10,268 nucleotides of DNA from a bacterium (lineage in GTDB: Bacteria > Krumholzibacteriota > Krumholzibacteriia > LZORAL124-64-63), in the NCBI GenBank assembly GCA_018652925.1, contig JABIBH010000067.1, positions 1-10,268 of the forward strand, written 5' to 3'. This document shows positions 1 to 7,628 of this stretch, piece by piece (positions within the stretch are counted from its first letter, which is position 1; every line of letters begins with the position of its first letter). Below the pieces are notes generated by a model. It was not told the DNA's origin. It made no database searches and saw only the letters and a program-made list of their open reading frames with translations. The translations under genes and the position numbers were made by a program.

Positions 1-205
1 ATCTTCTATTCAAGACACCCAGCGCGGGGTGCCTGATTTCAATGACAGAAATTCCCTTGCTGTGAGCTTCTTCTGCCAACGGTTTTCCAGGTCGACAAAC
101 AAGTTCCTGTTCAATTCCTGATTCACCCAGAGATTCAATCAGGTTTAACGTCTGTCTTTCTCCGCCAGAAAAAGCACCTGCAAAATTTACATGTGTAATT
201 TTCAT
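1..205 (-). CDS. GT4-type glycosyltransferase, N-terminal fragment (runs off the window)
   Basis: Only the first 68 codons are present; the gene continues past the left edge. The protein begins MKITHVNFAGAFSGGERQTL and continues through an ELVCRPGKPLAEEA stretch. This is the N-terminal Rossmann half of GT-B glycosyltransferases (family GT4, 'glycosyltransferase subfamily 4-like'), where the glycine-rich GGE loop near residues 14-16 belongs to the acceptor-side domain. GT4 enzymes are cytoplasmic or membrane-peripheral and transfer a sugar from a nucleotide-sugar to a lipid-linked or LPS-type acceptor. The ATG overlaps the stop of the upstream O-antigen ligase-like gene in an ATGA (202-205), which indicates translational coupling and a shared role in surface glycan synthesis. 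The donor-binding C-terminal half cannot be seen, so donor, acceptor and exact family are open. Confidence 0.85.
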   Translation of the reverse strand, partial: MKITHVNFAGAFSGGERQTLNLIESLGESGIEQELVCRPGKPLAEEAHSKGISVIEIRHPALGVLNRR

Positions 206-1413
206 GCTGGAGTTCCCGTCTCAGAGTTTTCATTTTGAGCGTCTGTGCGGGAATGGAATATTGCCAGAAGCACAATACTTGCGATAAGGAATAGTTTCCA
301 TGGAGCAGAGCGCCACAAATATAAATTGAAGCAGGCATTTACATATATCGAGACATAGAAAGCAAGAGCAGCATATGCAAGGTTAGGATCCCTGGATCGT
401 TTTTTCCAGATCAGGACTAGCGGGCCTATAAGTAAAAGTAGTGTTGAGGCTAGCCCAAATATGCCTCTGGCTGAAAACGCATCAACGTATTCGTTATGGG
501 CATTATCGTAGGTTTTTTGCTCTCCATCTGACTTTATGACATCCAGGTCTTGTCTATCGTTATAACCGGTTCCCAGCCATGGTTTATTAAGTCCATTATT
601 GAAACCATCATTCCAGAGTTCCAGTCTTGTCCCGATGCTGGAGTCCATGCAGCCATTTCTAATTTCGGAGATAGCTGAAATAGTGTAATCGGCTCTTTGT
701 TGTAAAGTGGGGTTAACATTTACAGTAATAATCAGAGCAACAGCAGTTAATGCGATACCAGAAAACAGGTATCGTTTTTTCTTTCCAGGCAAAAGCGCTA
801 CGTAAACAAACAGTCCAATTGGTGCCGCAACATACGCGGCTCTGGTTCCACTTACTACTATCAAAAACAAGCCAAGCAAGATGGCAATTCCACCAAAAAT
901 TGTTTTAGGAACGTTTCTCTTTTTTAACATTGGCAGGCAGAGCATTACCATCCCGGTTATTGTCATCGCAAATGGTATGGGATTGCTGCCTAAATATACG
1001 CGATAATTTCCGCTGACAATTTGCGGAAGAGCTATAAAAAAAACCAAAATCAGACCAACGGCAATTCCGGTCTCAAAATATTTTTTCTCAGGTGGATGCT
1101 TGAGAAATAGAGCCAAAGGAGGAATCACAAGTAGAGCACCAAGCGGCTTTTCAAGAAATTTGATGTTGGCCATGTCGTTCAGATATAGAAACAGAATAGG
1201 CAAACAGTAAAAAACAACCAGTAACGAAAAGATTAAAGCAGTTTTGTTCCATGACAGTTGGCGTAAGAACAAGGCAACAACAGCAACAATCAACATTGCA
1301 ACAGCAATGTAATTGTGGCTTTCATAAACCGATAAGAGTGAAGCGCCAAACGCAAAAACCATAATCTGGACAAGCCAGTTGAATGTTTTTGTGGCATCGA
1401 AATTCATTGCCAA
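202..1413 (-). CDS. O-antigen ligase / polymerase family (Wzy_C-type) membrane protein
   Basis: A 403-residue polytopic inner-membrane protein with about 11 or 12 hydrophobic helices spread over residues 10-235 and 318-388, separated by one large hydrophilic loop (about 235-317). That layout, plus the SGTRAAY turn (GTR at 189-191), a second GTRLELW (261-267), the P-W-L-G-T-G segment and the loop histidine in AHNEY (H306) before a RGIFGL helix, is typical of the O-antigen ligase/Wzy polymerase superfamily. These enzymes use undecaprenyl-pyrophosphate-linked glycans on the periplasmic face, either polymerising them or transferring them to lipid A core or protein. Sequence alone does not separate ligase from polymerase. 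Its last codons overlap the start of the GT4 gene, and it follows the phosphoesterase gene by 70 bases. The start is taken as TTG at 1413 because a GGGG tract lies 6 bases upstream; an ATG two codons in (1407) is the alternative. Confidence 0.85.
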   Translation of the reverse strand: MAMNFDATKTFNWLVQIMVFAFGASLLSVYESHNYIAVAMLIVAVVALFLRQLSWNKTALIFSLLVVFYCLPILFLYLNDMANIKFLEKPLGALLVIPPLALFLKHPPEKKYFETGIAVGLILVFFIALPQIVSGNYRVYLGSNPIPFAMTITGMVMLCLPMLKKRNVPKTIFGGIAILLGLFLIVVSGTRAAYVAAPIGLFVYVALLPGKKKRYLFSGIALTAVALIITVNVNPTLQQRADYTISAISEIRNGCMDSSIGTRLELWNDGFNNGLNKPWLGTGYNDRQDLDVIKSDGEQKTYDNAHNEYVDAFSARGIFGLASTLLLLIGPLVLIWKKRSRDPNLAYAALAFYVSIYVNACFNLYLWRSAPWKLFLIASIVLLAIFHSRTDAQNENSETGTPA

Positions 1414-1424
1414 CTTTTTCCCCT
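1411..1424 (-). promoter_or_regulatory. RBS that favours the TTG start of the O-antigen ligase-like gene
   Basis: Reading the minus strand, an AGGGG tract is followed by AAAAAG and then TTG, six bases of spacing. The in-frame ATG at 1407 would sit 12 bases away, which is long. The purine tract is only a partial match to AGGAGG, so the choice of TTG over ATG is a preference, not a certainty; the two proteins differ by two residues. Confidence 0.45.
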
Positions 1425-1483
1425 TTTTAATATTCTATAATCTATATGTTAATCAAATATATGTGAACACAAAAATAGGACTG

Positions 1484-4165
1484 CTACCTCACCAGCGCCA
1501 TTCTCACTTGCCTGGTCTGATTGCCGGCAATCAGCTTGGCAATATAACTTCCCGATGCAACCGCGGTACCGTTGCTATCATTGCCATCCCACTGAACTTC
1601 ATGCTCACCATCGGCCTGTTTTTCGTCACAAAGCAGTGCAATCTGATGTCCGCGCATATCGTGAATAGTCAGCTTGGTCTGGCAGCTATCTGGTAGATAA
1701 TAGCTGATAGATGTCGATGGGTTGAACGGGTTCGGATGATTCTGATTTAACACAACCGAATTTGGCACTTCAACGCCCGTTACATCCAGACTACAGGTCA
1801 CAGTTTGCAGAGAGTTTGCCAGCAGATCTACACCAACATGCACAATTGAATTCAGTCCACTGTTATCAACCTGTTGAATTACACCACCAGTTACATCAAA
1901 GTTATTACCCGATGGCATTTCAAATTTCACAAGTGCATGTTCAAAACGTTGATTCTGATTGTTGTCCAGAGTTGCAGTTACGCTATTGCTGGTTCCGTTG
2001 TTAAAGGGGTCATAAATAATACGCAGATTCTGCCCACCTGATCCAGCAGATAGCGAGGCAATAGGAGTGAGCGTACTTCCAGAAACTCTGACTAGCCTGT
2101 AGGATCGAGCACCATCACAAGTATTGTCAGTTGCAAGGTCGAAAGGCTGTGAATAAATAGAGCCTTCGTCACGATGAATGTGCCCATAAAGAGCCATCTC
2201 AACACCAAGCGTGTTCAAGTTGAGCTGTTGTTGAAAATCGTAATGGAAGAACATTACTTGAGCCTGGCTGCTTGTCGCAGCAAGATCCTGGTTAAGCCAA
2301 TTCAACTGTCCCGATGTGAAACTTTCTGATCCATAAATCCCTGACCACCACATGTCATAGTTGTCGTAAGCCTCCATGCCGATGTAATGCACAGGGCCAT
2401 AATCGAAACTGTAATTCTGGGTGTATTCTGGCGCGCCTGCTGGGGGATTGAAAAGTCTTGGCCAGCCAAAGAATCGCCACCATTGACGACGGGCAGTTCC
2501 ATCTGGCGGTGGAGTAGAAGTCCACCCACCGATGTCGTGATTACCGGAAACCAGGAACATCGGAACATCAAGTTCCAGCAATAGTCTTTGAGCTCTGGTG
2601 TAGCTTCGCCACTCCAGATAATCTTCCAGTTCGCCTTCATTGACAAGGTCGCCAGTTACCAGAACAAACTCAGGGTTGATAATATTCAGATCGGCAATCA
2701 CAGCTCGCAGGTCATTGATTTCAGTTGAGTCCGCGGGGGTTCCGCCACTGTTTGAAAACTGATGGTCTGGCAGGTGAGTATCGGTTACCTGGATGAAGTA
2801 ATAGTCTTCTTTAAAATCGCTTAAAACTTTCACAGAACTTTTTGTTACATCGTCAATGCCGCCGCTACCAGTTACGTGCAGATCATAAAGTTCAGTTATA
2901 GAGACTTGAGGCAGCTCTGCTTCAATATCCCACCAGGTTGTACTGGAGTTGTAATTTGCGTCAGTGATTGTCAACGGAACAGAATGTTGCCCATTAACCA
3001 GCTCTGCAGTCCAGCCGGTAGTAGCAGGGGATGCTTCACAGTTAATCAAAAGTGTTTCACCTGACATTACAAACGATGGAATATTTTGCAGTGGTTTCTG
3101 AATGGTAGTCAAAGTATCGCCAATTGCATTGGTCGGGTTCGCACTACCCTCAAAAATAAACTCGTAGGTGTAGTTGTTTCCTACTCCGGCAACAAAATAT
3201 TCTGTCTGCGTATCAAAACCGGTTACCGATGCTTCCAATCGCCAGCTTCCAGCAGGCAGAGTTGTCGATGCAGTGCCATCACCTGTTGAAGTCATCTGCA
3301 GATAGATTTCATTATTCAGATAGGCATTAATAGATCCGCCAGTAATTGGACTATCATCATCCATTTTCAGAAGACATTCCAGTGAGCCGGTTGGAGTGCC
3401 AACGGCGTCATGCATAATCTCAGCAACAGTTCCTATATCGCCATTACCAACAGCAAGATACCTTGTAAACGATGCTGAACTGCCGTTTCCAATAGATACA
3501 GTGTTAACATTAACATCAACCCAGCCGTTGCCATTCTCGCCCCAGATATCGCCAAGAGGTGAGATGTATCCGTAAGAGACATCGGTGGCAAAACCGGCAA
3601 CCCACAGTTCGGTAGTTGTAGTGGCAAACTCGGTGCCGTGAACTGGAGCAAATTGCCAACAGTTACCCCATGTAAAAGCATCGCCAACTTCATAATTGTT
3701 GATAGAGCTGCCATTATTGGTGAATGTAGTTGTGATAGTCAGAAACTTGTCGTTATCAAAAAGAATATAGTCAGTAGTTATGTCCAAGTTGGAGTTATTC
3801 GAATCGACACCATCAACAGTGATAATCGAATGATCTGCATTATTGACCACAGCAATTGAGCTGTAATGAGCTTGGCGAGGCCAAACGTCGTCAAGATACA
3901 GGTAAAGCTCTTCAACTGCATCATTGCGAGAGTTTGTATACCCTGCATCAATGACATTTCCGCCAGTTTCACCATAGTGGACAGTATGACCAATATCGCT
4001 GACAATTACCGCAATATTTTGATTTTCAATCAGATAATCGCCAATTTGACCGTTAGCATAATACCCGTTCAAAAGCTGTCCAGAAGATGTAATCTGAGTA
4101 GCAGATGTGGCAAATACCAGTGTGGGAAGCAACAGGATTAGCAGAATGATTCGGGAGGCTGACAT
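1484..4165 (-). CDS. Secreted metallophosphoesterase with C-terminal FlgD-like (T9SS-type) sorting domain
   Basis: An 893-residue exported protein. Residues 1-19 form a signal peptide (hydrophobic core, VFA just before the likely cleavage). Residues about 20-250 are a beta-rich region I do not recognise; about 265-345 resemble a carboxypeptidase-regulatory-like beta sandwich; about 365-455 look Ig-like. A calcineurin-type metallophosphoesterase core follows with its metal ligands in order: DTH (D462, H464), GD (D506), GNHD (N542, H543), a lone His (H641) and GHIH (H662, H664), so the dinuclear metal site appears intact. After another beta-rich stretch, residues about 800-893 form the HPNPFNP (810-816) FlgD-like domain used as a C-terminal sorting or anchoring signal in FCB bacteria. 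The substrate is unknown; phosphomonoester, phosphodiester and nucleotide targets are all possible. The ATG has a GGAG five bases upstream, behind a strong promoter. It heads a transcript with glycan-assembly genes. Confidence 0.9.
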   Translation of the reverse strand: MSASRIILLILLLPTLVFATSATQITSSGQLLNGYYANGQIGDYLIENQNIAVIVSDIGHTVHYGETGGNVIDAGYTNSRNDAVEELYLYLDDVWPRQAHYSSIAVVNNADHSIITVDGVDSNNSNLDITTDYILFDNDKFLTITTTFTNNGSSINNYEVGDAFTWGNCWQFAPVHGTEFATTTTELWVAGFATDVSYGYISPLGDIWGENGNGWVDVNVNTVSIGNGSSASFTRYLAVGNGDIGTVAEIMHDAVGTPTGSLECLLKMDDDSPITGGSINAYLNNEIYLQMTSTGDGTASTTLPAGSWRLEASVTGFDTQTEYFVAGVGNNYTYEFIFEGSANPTNAIGDTLTTIQKPLQNIPSFVMSGETLLINCEASPATTGWTAELVNGQHSVPLTITDANYNSSTTWWDIEAELPQVSITELYDLHVTGSGGIDDVTKSSVKVLSDFKEDYYFIQVTDTHLPDHQFSNSGGTPADSTEINDLRAVIADLNIINPEFVLVTGDLVNEGELEDYLEWRSYTRAQRLLLELDVPMFLVSGNHDIGGWTSTPPPDGTARRQWWRFFGWPRLFNPPAGAPEYTQNYSFDYGPVHYIGMEAYDNYDMWWSGIYGSESFTSGQLNWLNQDLAATSSQAQVMFFHYDFQQQLNLNTLGVEMALYGHIHRDEGSIYSQPFDLATDNTCDGARSYRLVRVSGSTLTPIASLSAGSGGQNLRIIYDPFNNGTSNSVTATLDNNQNQRFEHALVKFEMPSGNNFDVTGGVIQQVDNSGLNSIVHVGVDLLANSLQTVTCSLDVTGVEVPNSVVLNQNHPNPFNPSTSISYYLPDSCQTKLTIHDMRGHQIALLCDEKQADGEHEVQWDGNDSNGTAVASGSYIAKLIAGNQTRQVRMALVR

Positions 4166-4177
4166 ATTATCTCCAAA

Positions 4178-4206
4178 TTGTAAGACTGTTTGAACAACCG
4201 TATGAT
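4178..4206 (+). promoter_or_regulatory. Candidate sigma-70 promoter of the acyl-activation operon
   Basis: On the plus strand TTGTAA (4178-4183) and TATGAT (4201-4206) are spaced by 17 bases. A start near 4213 would leave a leader of about 134 bases before the ATG at 4347. In that leader I see no riboswitch I can name. The match is good but not as strong as the opposing promoter, and the -10 elements of the two overlap at 4205-4206, so the two polymerases probably cannot occupy both at once. Confidence 0.5.
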
Positions 4207-4233
4207 TATAACATTTATTCTGGCTGGTGGCAA
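4205..4233 (-). promoter_or_regulatory. Sigma-70 promoter of the phosphoesterase / glycan operon
   Basis: On the minus strand a TTGCCA -35 (4228-4233) is separated by exactly 17 bases from a perfect TATAAT -10 (4205-4210). Transcription would start near 4198, giving a leader of roughly 33 bases before the ATG at 4165 that contains the GGAG ribosome binding site. The match to consensus is 11 of 12 bases. It overlaps the -10 of the divergent plus-strand promoter. Confidence 0.7.
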
Positions 4234-4331
4234 TTTATACGGAAATTTTCAGAAATATATTCACTACCCTTGAAAAACCCTACTATTTGTATGTTATTTG
4301 TCAGGCAATTCAAGAGGCTTCAATCGTCACT

Positions 4332-4349
4332 AAGGAGGGCGTTGTTATG
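4332..4349 (+). promoter_or_regulatory. Strong RBS fixing the start of the acyl-CoA synthetase gene
   Basis: AAGGAGGG (4332-4339) lies seven bases before ATG at 4347. The reading frame stays open upstream to a GTG at 4227, but that codon falls inside the -35 region of the divergent promoter, lacks a ribosome binding site, and its 40 extra residues do not resemble the family. The start is therefore 4347. Confidence 0.85.
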
Positions 4350-6095
4350 AGTAACATAGGATCATATGAACAAAGAGTAACAGATTTCAGTTGGGATATT
4401 GCCAAAGAGGTTCTGAACTGGAAAGACGACGAATTACTTAACATCGGACATATGTGTAGTGATCGAATTTGTGACCGTGGCGACGGTGAAAAAACTGCGC
4501 TGATCTGGGAAGGTTTTGGCGATAAAAAAGCCACATACACTTTTAATGACCTGCGTGTTTTGTCCAACGGTTTCGCTGCGAAGTTACAAGAGCTGGGCCT
4601 TGAGCCAGGCGATCGTATCTGTATTTTTATGGACAAAATCCCTTCACTGTATTTTTCATTTGTTGGTGTCCTGAAAATGGGTGGCGTTGCTCAACCGCTG
4701 TTCTCTGCTTTTGGTGACGACTCTCTGGAAGTTCGTCTGGCAAGTGCAGGAACAAAAGCAATTTTGACTACTCAAAAACATGTGAAAAAAGTTCGCAAGA
4801 TTATTGATAATCTGCCAGATCTGAAGCATGTCATTGTTGTTGAAGGCAACCCTGACAAAATGCGCGACGGTGAAACATTTTTTGATGTTGAAACAGCTGA
4901 AAAATTTGAAGATTTTGAGTGCTGTAAAACCAGCGCTGATTCACCAAGTGTTTTACACTACACATCAGGCACAACTGGTCAGCCAAAAGGCGCGCAACAC
5001 GCGCACAACACAGTTTTTGGTCAGATACTTACTTCAAGCTGGGTTCTGGATCTTCAGGACAAGGATATTTACTGGTGTACTGCTGACCCGGGCTGGGTAA
5101 CAGGCACAAGCTATGGAATCATCGGACCATGGGCATTGGGAATTACCCAGTGTGTTCTGGACTCCGGATTCACATCGGCACGTTGGTACAAATTTATGCA
5201 GGACAATAAAGTTACTGTCTGGTACTCCGCTCCAACAGCTATCCGATCACTGATGCGCGATGGCAAAGAACTCATTGAACAACACGATCTATCCTCATTA
5301 CGTCATCTCTGCTCTGTTGGTGAACCGTTGAATGCCGAGGCTGTTGTCTGGAGTGAAGAAGTATTTGGCAAACCATTCCTGGACACTTTCTGGCAAACAG
5401 AAACCGGTTCAATGATGGTTACTAATTATCCGGGAATGAAAGTAAAACCAGGATCGATGGGTAAGCCATTCCCTGGTATTACTGCTGCAGTTCTGGATTT
5501 AAAAACAATGGAACCACTTACTGAACCTGGAGAGGTTGGGTTGCTCGCATTCCGCCCAGGCTGGCCTGCAATGTTCCGTGAGTATCGTAACCAGCATGAT
5601 GTCTACCGCAGCAAATTCATCGGCGCATCCGATGATGCAACTCCCGACGAATGTCGATTGAACACAGATTTGTGGTACGCTTCTGGTGATCGCGCAAGCA
5701 TTGATAGTGATGGTTACTACTGGTTTGTTGGTCGTGATGATGATGTTATCAACACAGGCGGACACCTTGTTGGCCCGTTTGAAATTGAATCGGCACTGAT
5801 TGAGCATGAAGCAATTGCCGAAGCAGCAGTTGTTGGAAAACCTGATGAAGTAAACATGGAAGTTGTAAAAGCTTTTGTTACTTTAAACAAAGGTGTAGAT
5901 CCAGACGATATGCTGGAGCTCAATATCATGAACTTCATTCGTAAAAGTTTGTCACCTTTGGCAATGCCTCAAGAAATTGAATACATGGAAAAGTTACCTA
6001 AAACTCGATCCGGAAAAATCCTCAGACGCTACTTGCGTGCTTTGGAGTGGGGCGAAGATGTAGGCGATTTATCAACACTTGAAAACGACGATTAG
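4347..6095 (+). CDS. Acetyl-CoA-synthetase-like AMP-forming acyl ligase (AcsA type)
   Basis: A 582-residue member of the ANL adenylating superfamily, close in length and motif text to Bacillus-type AcsA. It activates a carboxylic acid with ATP to an acyl-AMP and then passes it to a thiol (CoA, or a carrier protein). Visible motifs: the P-loop TSGTTGQPKG (206-215), the CTADPGWVTGTSYG segment, SVGEPLN, FWQTETG (348-354), SGDR (446-449), the hinge-side GRDDDVINTGGH and the C-terminal PKTRSGK, whose K557 is the catalytic lysine that is acetylated in many Acs proteins. The Trp just before QTE (W349) corresponds to the residue that limits Acs to small acids; medium-chain enzymes have Gly there. Acetate or propionate is therefore the likeliest substrate. 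The ACP gene starts 14 bases after its stop, so loading of that ACP is an attractive but unproven role. Confidence 0.9.
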   Translation: MSNIGSYEQRVTDFSWDIAKEVLNWKDDELLNIGHMCSDRICDRGDGEKTALIWEGFGDKKATYTFNDLRVLSNGFAAKLQELGLEPGDRICIFMDKIPSLYFSFVGVLKMGGVAQPLFSAFGDDSLEVRLASAGTKAILTTQKHVKKVRKIIDNLPDLKHVIVVEGNPDKMRDGETFFDVETAEKFEDFECCKTSADSPSVLHYTSGTTGQPKGAQHAHNTVFGQILTSSWVLDLQDKDIYWCTADPGWVTGTSYGIIGPWALGITQCVLDSGFTSARWYKFMQDNKVTVWYSAPTAIRSLMRDGKELIEQHDLSSLRHLCSVGEPLNAEAVVWSEEVFGKPFLDTFWQTETGSMMVTNYPGMKVKPGSMGKPFPGITAAVLDLKTMEPLTEPGEVGLLAFRPGWPAMFREYRNQHDVYRSKFIGASDDATPDECRLNTDLWYASGDRASIDSDGYYWFVGRDDDVINTGGHLVGPFEIESALIEHEAIAEAAVVGKPDEVNMEVVKAFVTLNKGVDPDDMLELNIMNFIRKSLSPLAMPQEIEYMEKLPKTRSGKILRRYLRALEWGEDVGDLSTLENDD

Positions 6096-6109
6096 AAAGG
6101 ACTCAAAAA

Positions 6110-6358
6110 ATGAGTAAAATGCACGAAGAAGTCTTGGAATATGTTATCGATGAGTATGTTGACGAAGACGACGATATTGAAGTAGAGGTTGATACTGCGC
6201 TTATCTCAAGTGGCATTGTTGACAGCTTCTCAATGGTCTCTTTGAAAGTATTCTTGGAGAAAAAATACGGTATCAGCTTGCCTGATTCTGAAGCAACTCC
6301 AGAAGCATTTGACACAGTCAATTCAATTTGTGAACTGGTAATAAAATTCCAGGGCTAA
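6110..6358 (+). CDS. Free-standing acyl carrier protein
   Basis: An 82-residue acidic protein of normal ACP length. The phosphopantetheine attachment site is the DSF motif (D38, S39, F40), preceded by LISSGIV and followed by the helix VSLKVFLEKKYGI, the usual ACP/PCP arrangement. A run of acidic residues (about 18-28) lies between helix I and the attachment serine. It is not the housekeeping AcpP, which has a DSLD-type motif and sits with fab genes; it belongs with carriers dedicated to a particular pathway. AAAGGA lies eight bases upstream of its ATG. It sits between the adenylating enzyme and the Kbl-type enzyme, with 14 and 10 bases of spacing, so it probably holds the acyl group exchanged between these two. 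The attached acyl group cannot be told from sequence. Confidence 0.9.
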   Translation: MSKMHEEVLEYVIDEYVDEDDDIEVEVDTALISSGIVDSFSMVSLKVFLEKKYGISLPDSEATPEAFDTVNSICELVIKFQG

Positions 6359-6368
6359 GGAAAAGTAA

Positions 6369-7616
6369 ATGACTTATTCAGTAAAAAATCGTGAGATGTT
6401 TGAGGGCGAAATTGAAGAGATAAAAAGCAAAGGTCTTTATAAAGAGAAGCGCTTTATCTGTTCTCCTCAAGATGCAGAAATCACAGTTGAGTTTCCTGAG
6501 GGTGCGCCACAGGCAAAGGTTCTGAACTTTTGTTCTAACAACTATCTTGGATTGAGTAGTCATCCAGATGTAGTTGAGGCTGCTCATGCAGGGCTTGATG
6601 CTCGTGGTTATGGTATGAGCTCCGTTAGATTTATCTGTGGAACTCAAGATATACATCGTGAACTTCAGAATAAAATGTCAGAATTTTTAGGCATGGAAAG
6701 CACTTTGCTTTTCCCATCTTGTATGGATGCAAATGCTGGTGTTTTTGAAGCTGTTCTTGGACCAGAAGATGTGATTATTGCAGATAGGTTGATCCATGCT
6801 TCACTAGTTGATGGTATCAGGCTTTGCTCAGCAGAGTACGACACTTTCAAGCACATGAACATGAAACATCTACGCAAAAAACTTGAATTACATCAAGATA
6901 AACGCACTAGGTTGATTGTAACTGACGGCGTGTTTTCTATGGACGGCGATCTGATTCAGTTAGATGAACTTTGCGCTCTTGCCGATGAGTATGATGCAAT
7001 GGTTCTTCTTGACGATTCACATGCATCAGGGTTTATCGGCAAAACTGGTCGTGGAACTCATGAACATTTTAATGTGATGGATAAGATTGATTTAATCACA
7101 ACTACATTTGGAAAAGGCCTTGGCGGCGCAAGTGGTGGTTGTGTTAGTGGCCGTAAAGAATTGATAGAGCTTTGTAGACAAAAAGCTAGACCTTATTTGT
7201 TCTCAAATTCAATGGCACCTAGCATTGTGGCAGGTTCAATCAAGGTGATTGATTTGCTAACTGAAAATACAGAAAGACGAGACACCCTGGAATGGAATGC
7301 TAAATATTTCCGCGAGGAAATTTTGAAAGCTGGCCTGTGTATTCGTGAAGGCAATACTCCAGTTGTTCCAGTTATGTTATTCAATGCAAAACTTGCAAAC
7401 GATATGGCCAGAGACATGTATGCCGAAGGTATTTATGTCGTCGGTTTCTTCTTCCCGGTTGTTTCTGCTGGAGCAGCTAGGATTCGTGTTCAGCTTTCTG
7501 CTGCACATACAAAAGAACATATCGATAAAGCCGTTGCTGCTTTTGCCAAGGTTGGCGAAAAATATGGTATCATCGGTTTGGATAAGAAGGGTATCATAGA
7601 GAAATACGGCATGTAG
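6369..7616 (+). CDS. kbl: Kbl-type alpha-oxoamine synthase (2-amino-3-ketobutyrate CoA ligase / glycine C-acetyltransferase)
   Basis: A 415-residue PLP enzyme of the alpha-oxoamine synthase family, collinear with E. coli Kbl (398 residues) apart from a short N-terminal addition and about 15 extra residues at the C-terminus. Kbl condenses an acyl thioester with an amino acid; in the classical case acetyl-CoA plus glycine gives 2-amino-3-oxobutyrate, reversibly. Matching landmarks: NNYLGL, SSVRFICGTQD, SCMDAN, H143 that stacks on PLP, TDGVFSMDGD, DDSHASGF (D215 and H218), the Schiff-base lysine K249 in TTFGKGLGG, and the RPYLFSNSMAP segment. The text matches Kbl better than serine palmitoyltransferase or BioF, so glycine is the expected amino acid. 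No threonine dehydrogenase (tdh), the usual partner of kbl, is visible; instead it follows an ACP gene, which raises the possibility of an acyl-ACP donor. An AAGGA lies seven bases before the ATG. Confidence 0.9.
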   Translation: MTYSVKNREMFEGEIEEIKSKGLYKEKRFICSPQDAEITVEFPEGAPQAKVLNFCSNNYLGLSSHPDVVEAAHAGLDARGYGMSSVRFICGTQDIHRELQNKMSEFLGMESTLLFPSCMDANAGVFEAVLGPEDVIIADRLIHASLVDGIRLCSAEYDTFKHMNMKHLRKKLELHQDKRTRLIVTDGVFSMDGDLIQLDELCALADEYDAMVLLDDSHASGFIGKTGRGTHEHFNVMDKIDLITTTFGKGLGGASGGCVSGRKELIELCRQKARPYLFSNSMAPSIVAGSIKVIDLLTENTERRDTLEWNAKYFREEILKAGLCIREGNTPVVPVMLFNAKLANDMARDMYAEGIYVVGFFFPVVSAGAARIRVQLSAAHTKEHIDKAVAAFAKVGEKYGIIGLDKKGIIEKYGM

Positions 7617-7628
7617 GAGGAGACAGTG
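7614..7628 (+). promoter_or_regulatory. RBS overlapping the kbl stop, fixing a GTG start
   Basis: The kbl stop codon TAG (7614-7616) merges into AGGAGGAG, which lies five to seven bases before GTG at 7626. This near-perfect Shine-Dalgarno supports both the GTG start and translational coupling of the small membrane protein to kbl. Confidence 0.75.

Noticed and set aside
1414..1483. Internal promoter or terminator between the phosphoesterase and the O-antigen ligase-like gene
   Set aside because: The spacer is AT-rich and contains TTGATT and TATAG-like strings, but no pair at 16-18 base spacing with a good -10, and no GC-rich hairpin with a T-tract.
3433..3714. Open frames inside the phosphoesterase gene on both strands (for example 1762-2004, 2302-2646, 3433-3714, 3866-4141)
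   Set aside because: They lie within a gene with clear domain homology, lack recognisable motifs, and read as out-of-frame shadows.
4227..4346. A longer form of the acyl-CoA synthetase starting at GTG 4227
   Set aside because: The GTG lies in the -35 region of the divergent promoter and has no ribosome binding site, whereas ATG 4347 has an almost perfect AAGGAGGG seven bases upstream and gives the family's usual length.
6369..7616. Serine palmitoyltransferase or BioF instead of Kbl
   Set aside because: The landmarks SSVRFICGTQD, SCMDAN, TDGVFSMDGD and RPYLFSNS follow E. coli Kbl closely; the ACP neighbour is the only argument for the alternatives.
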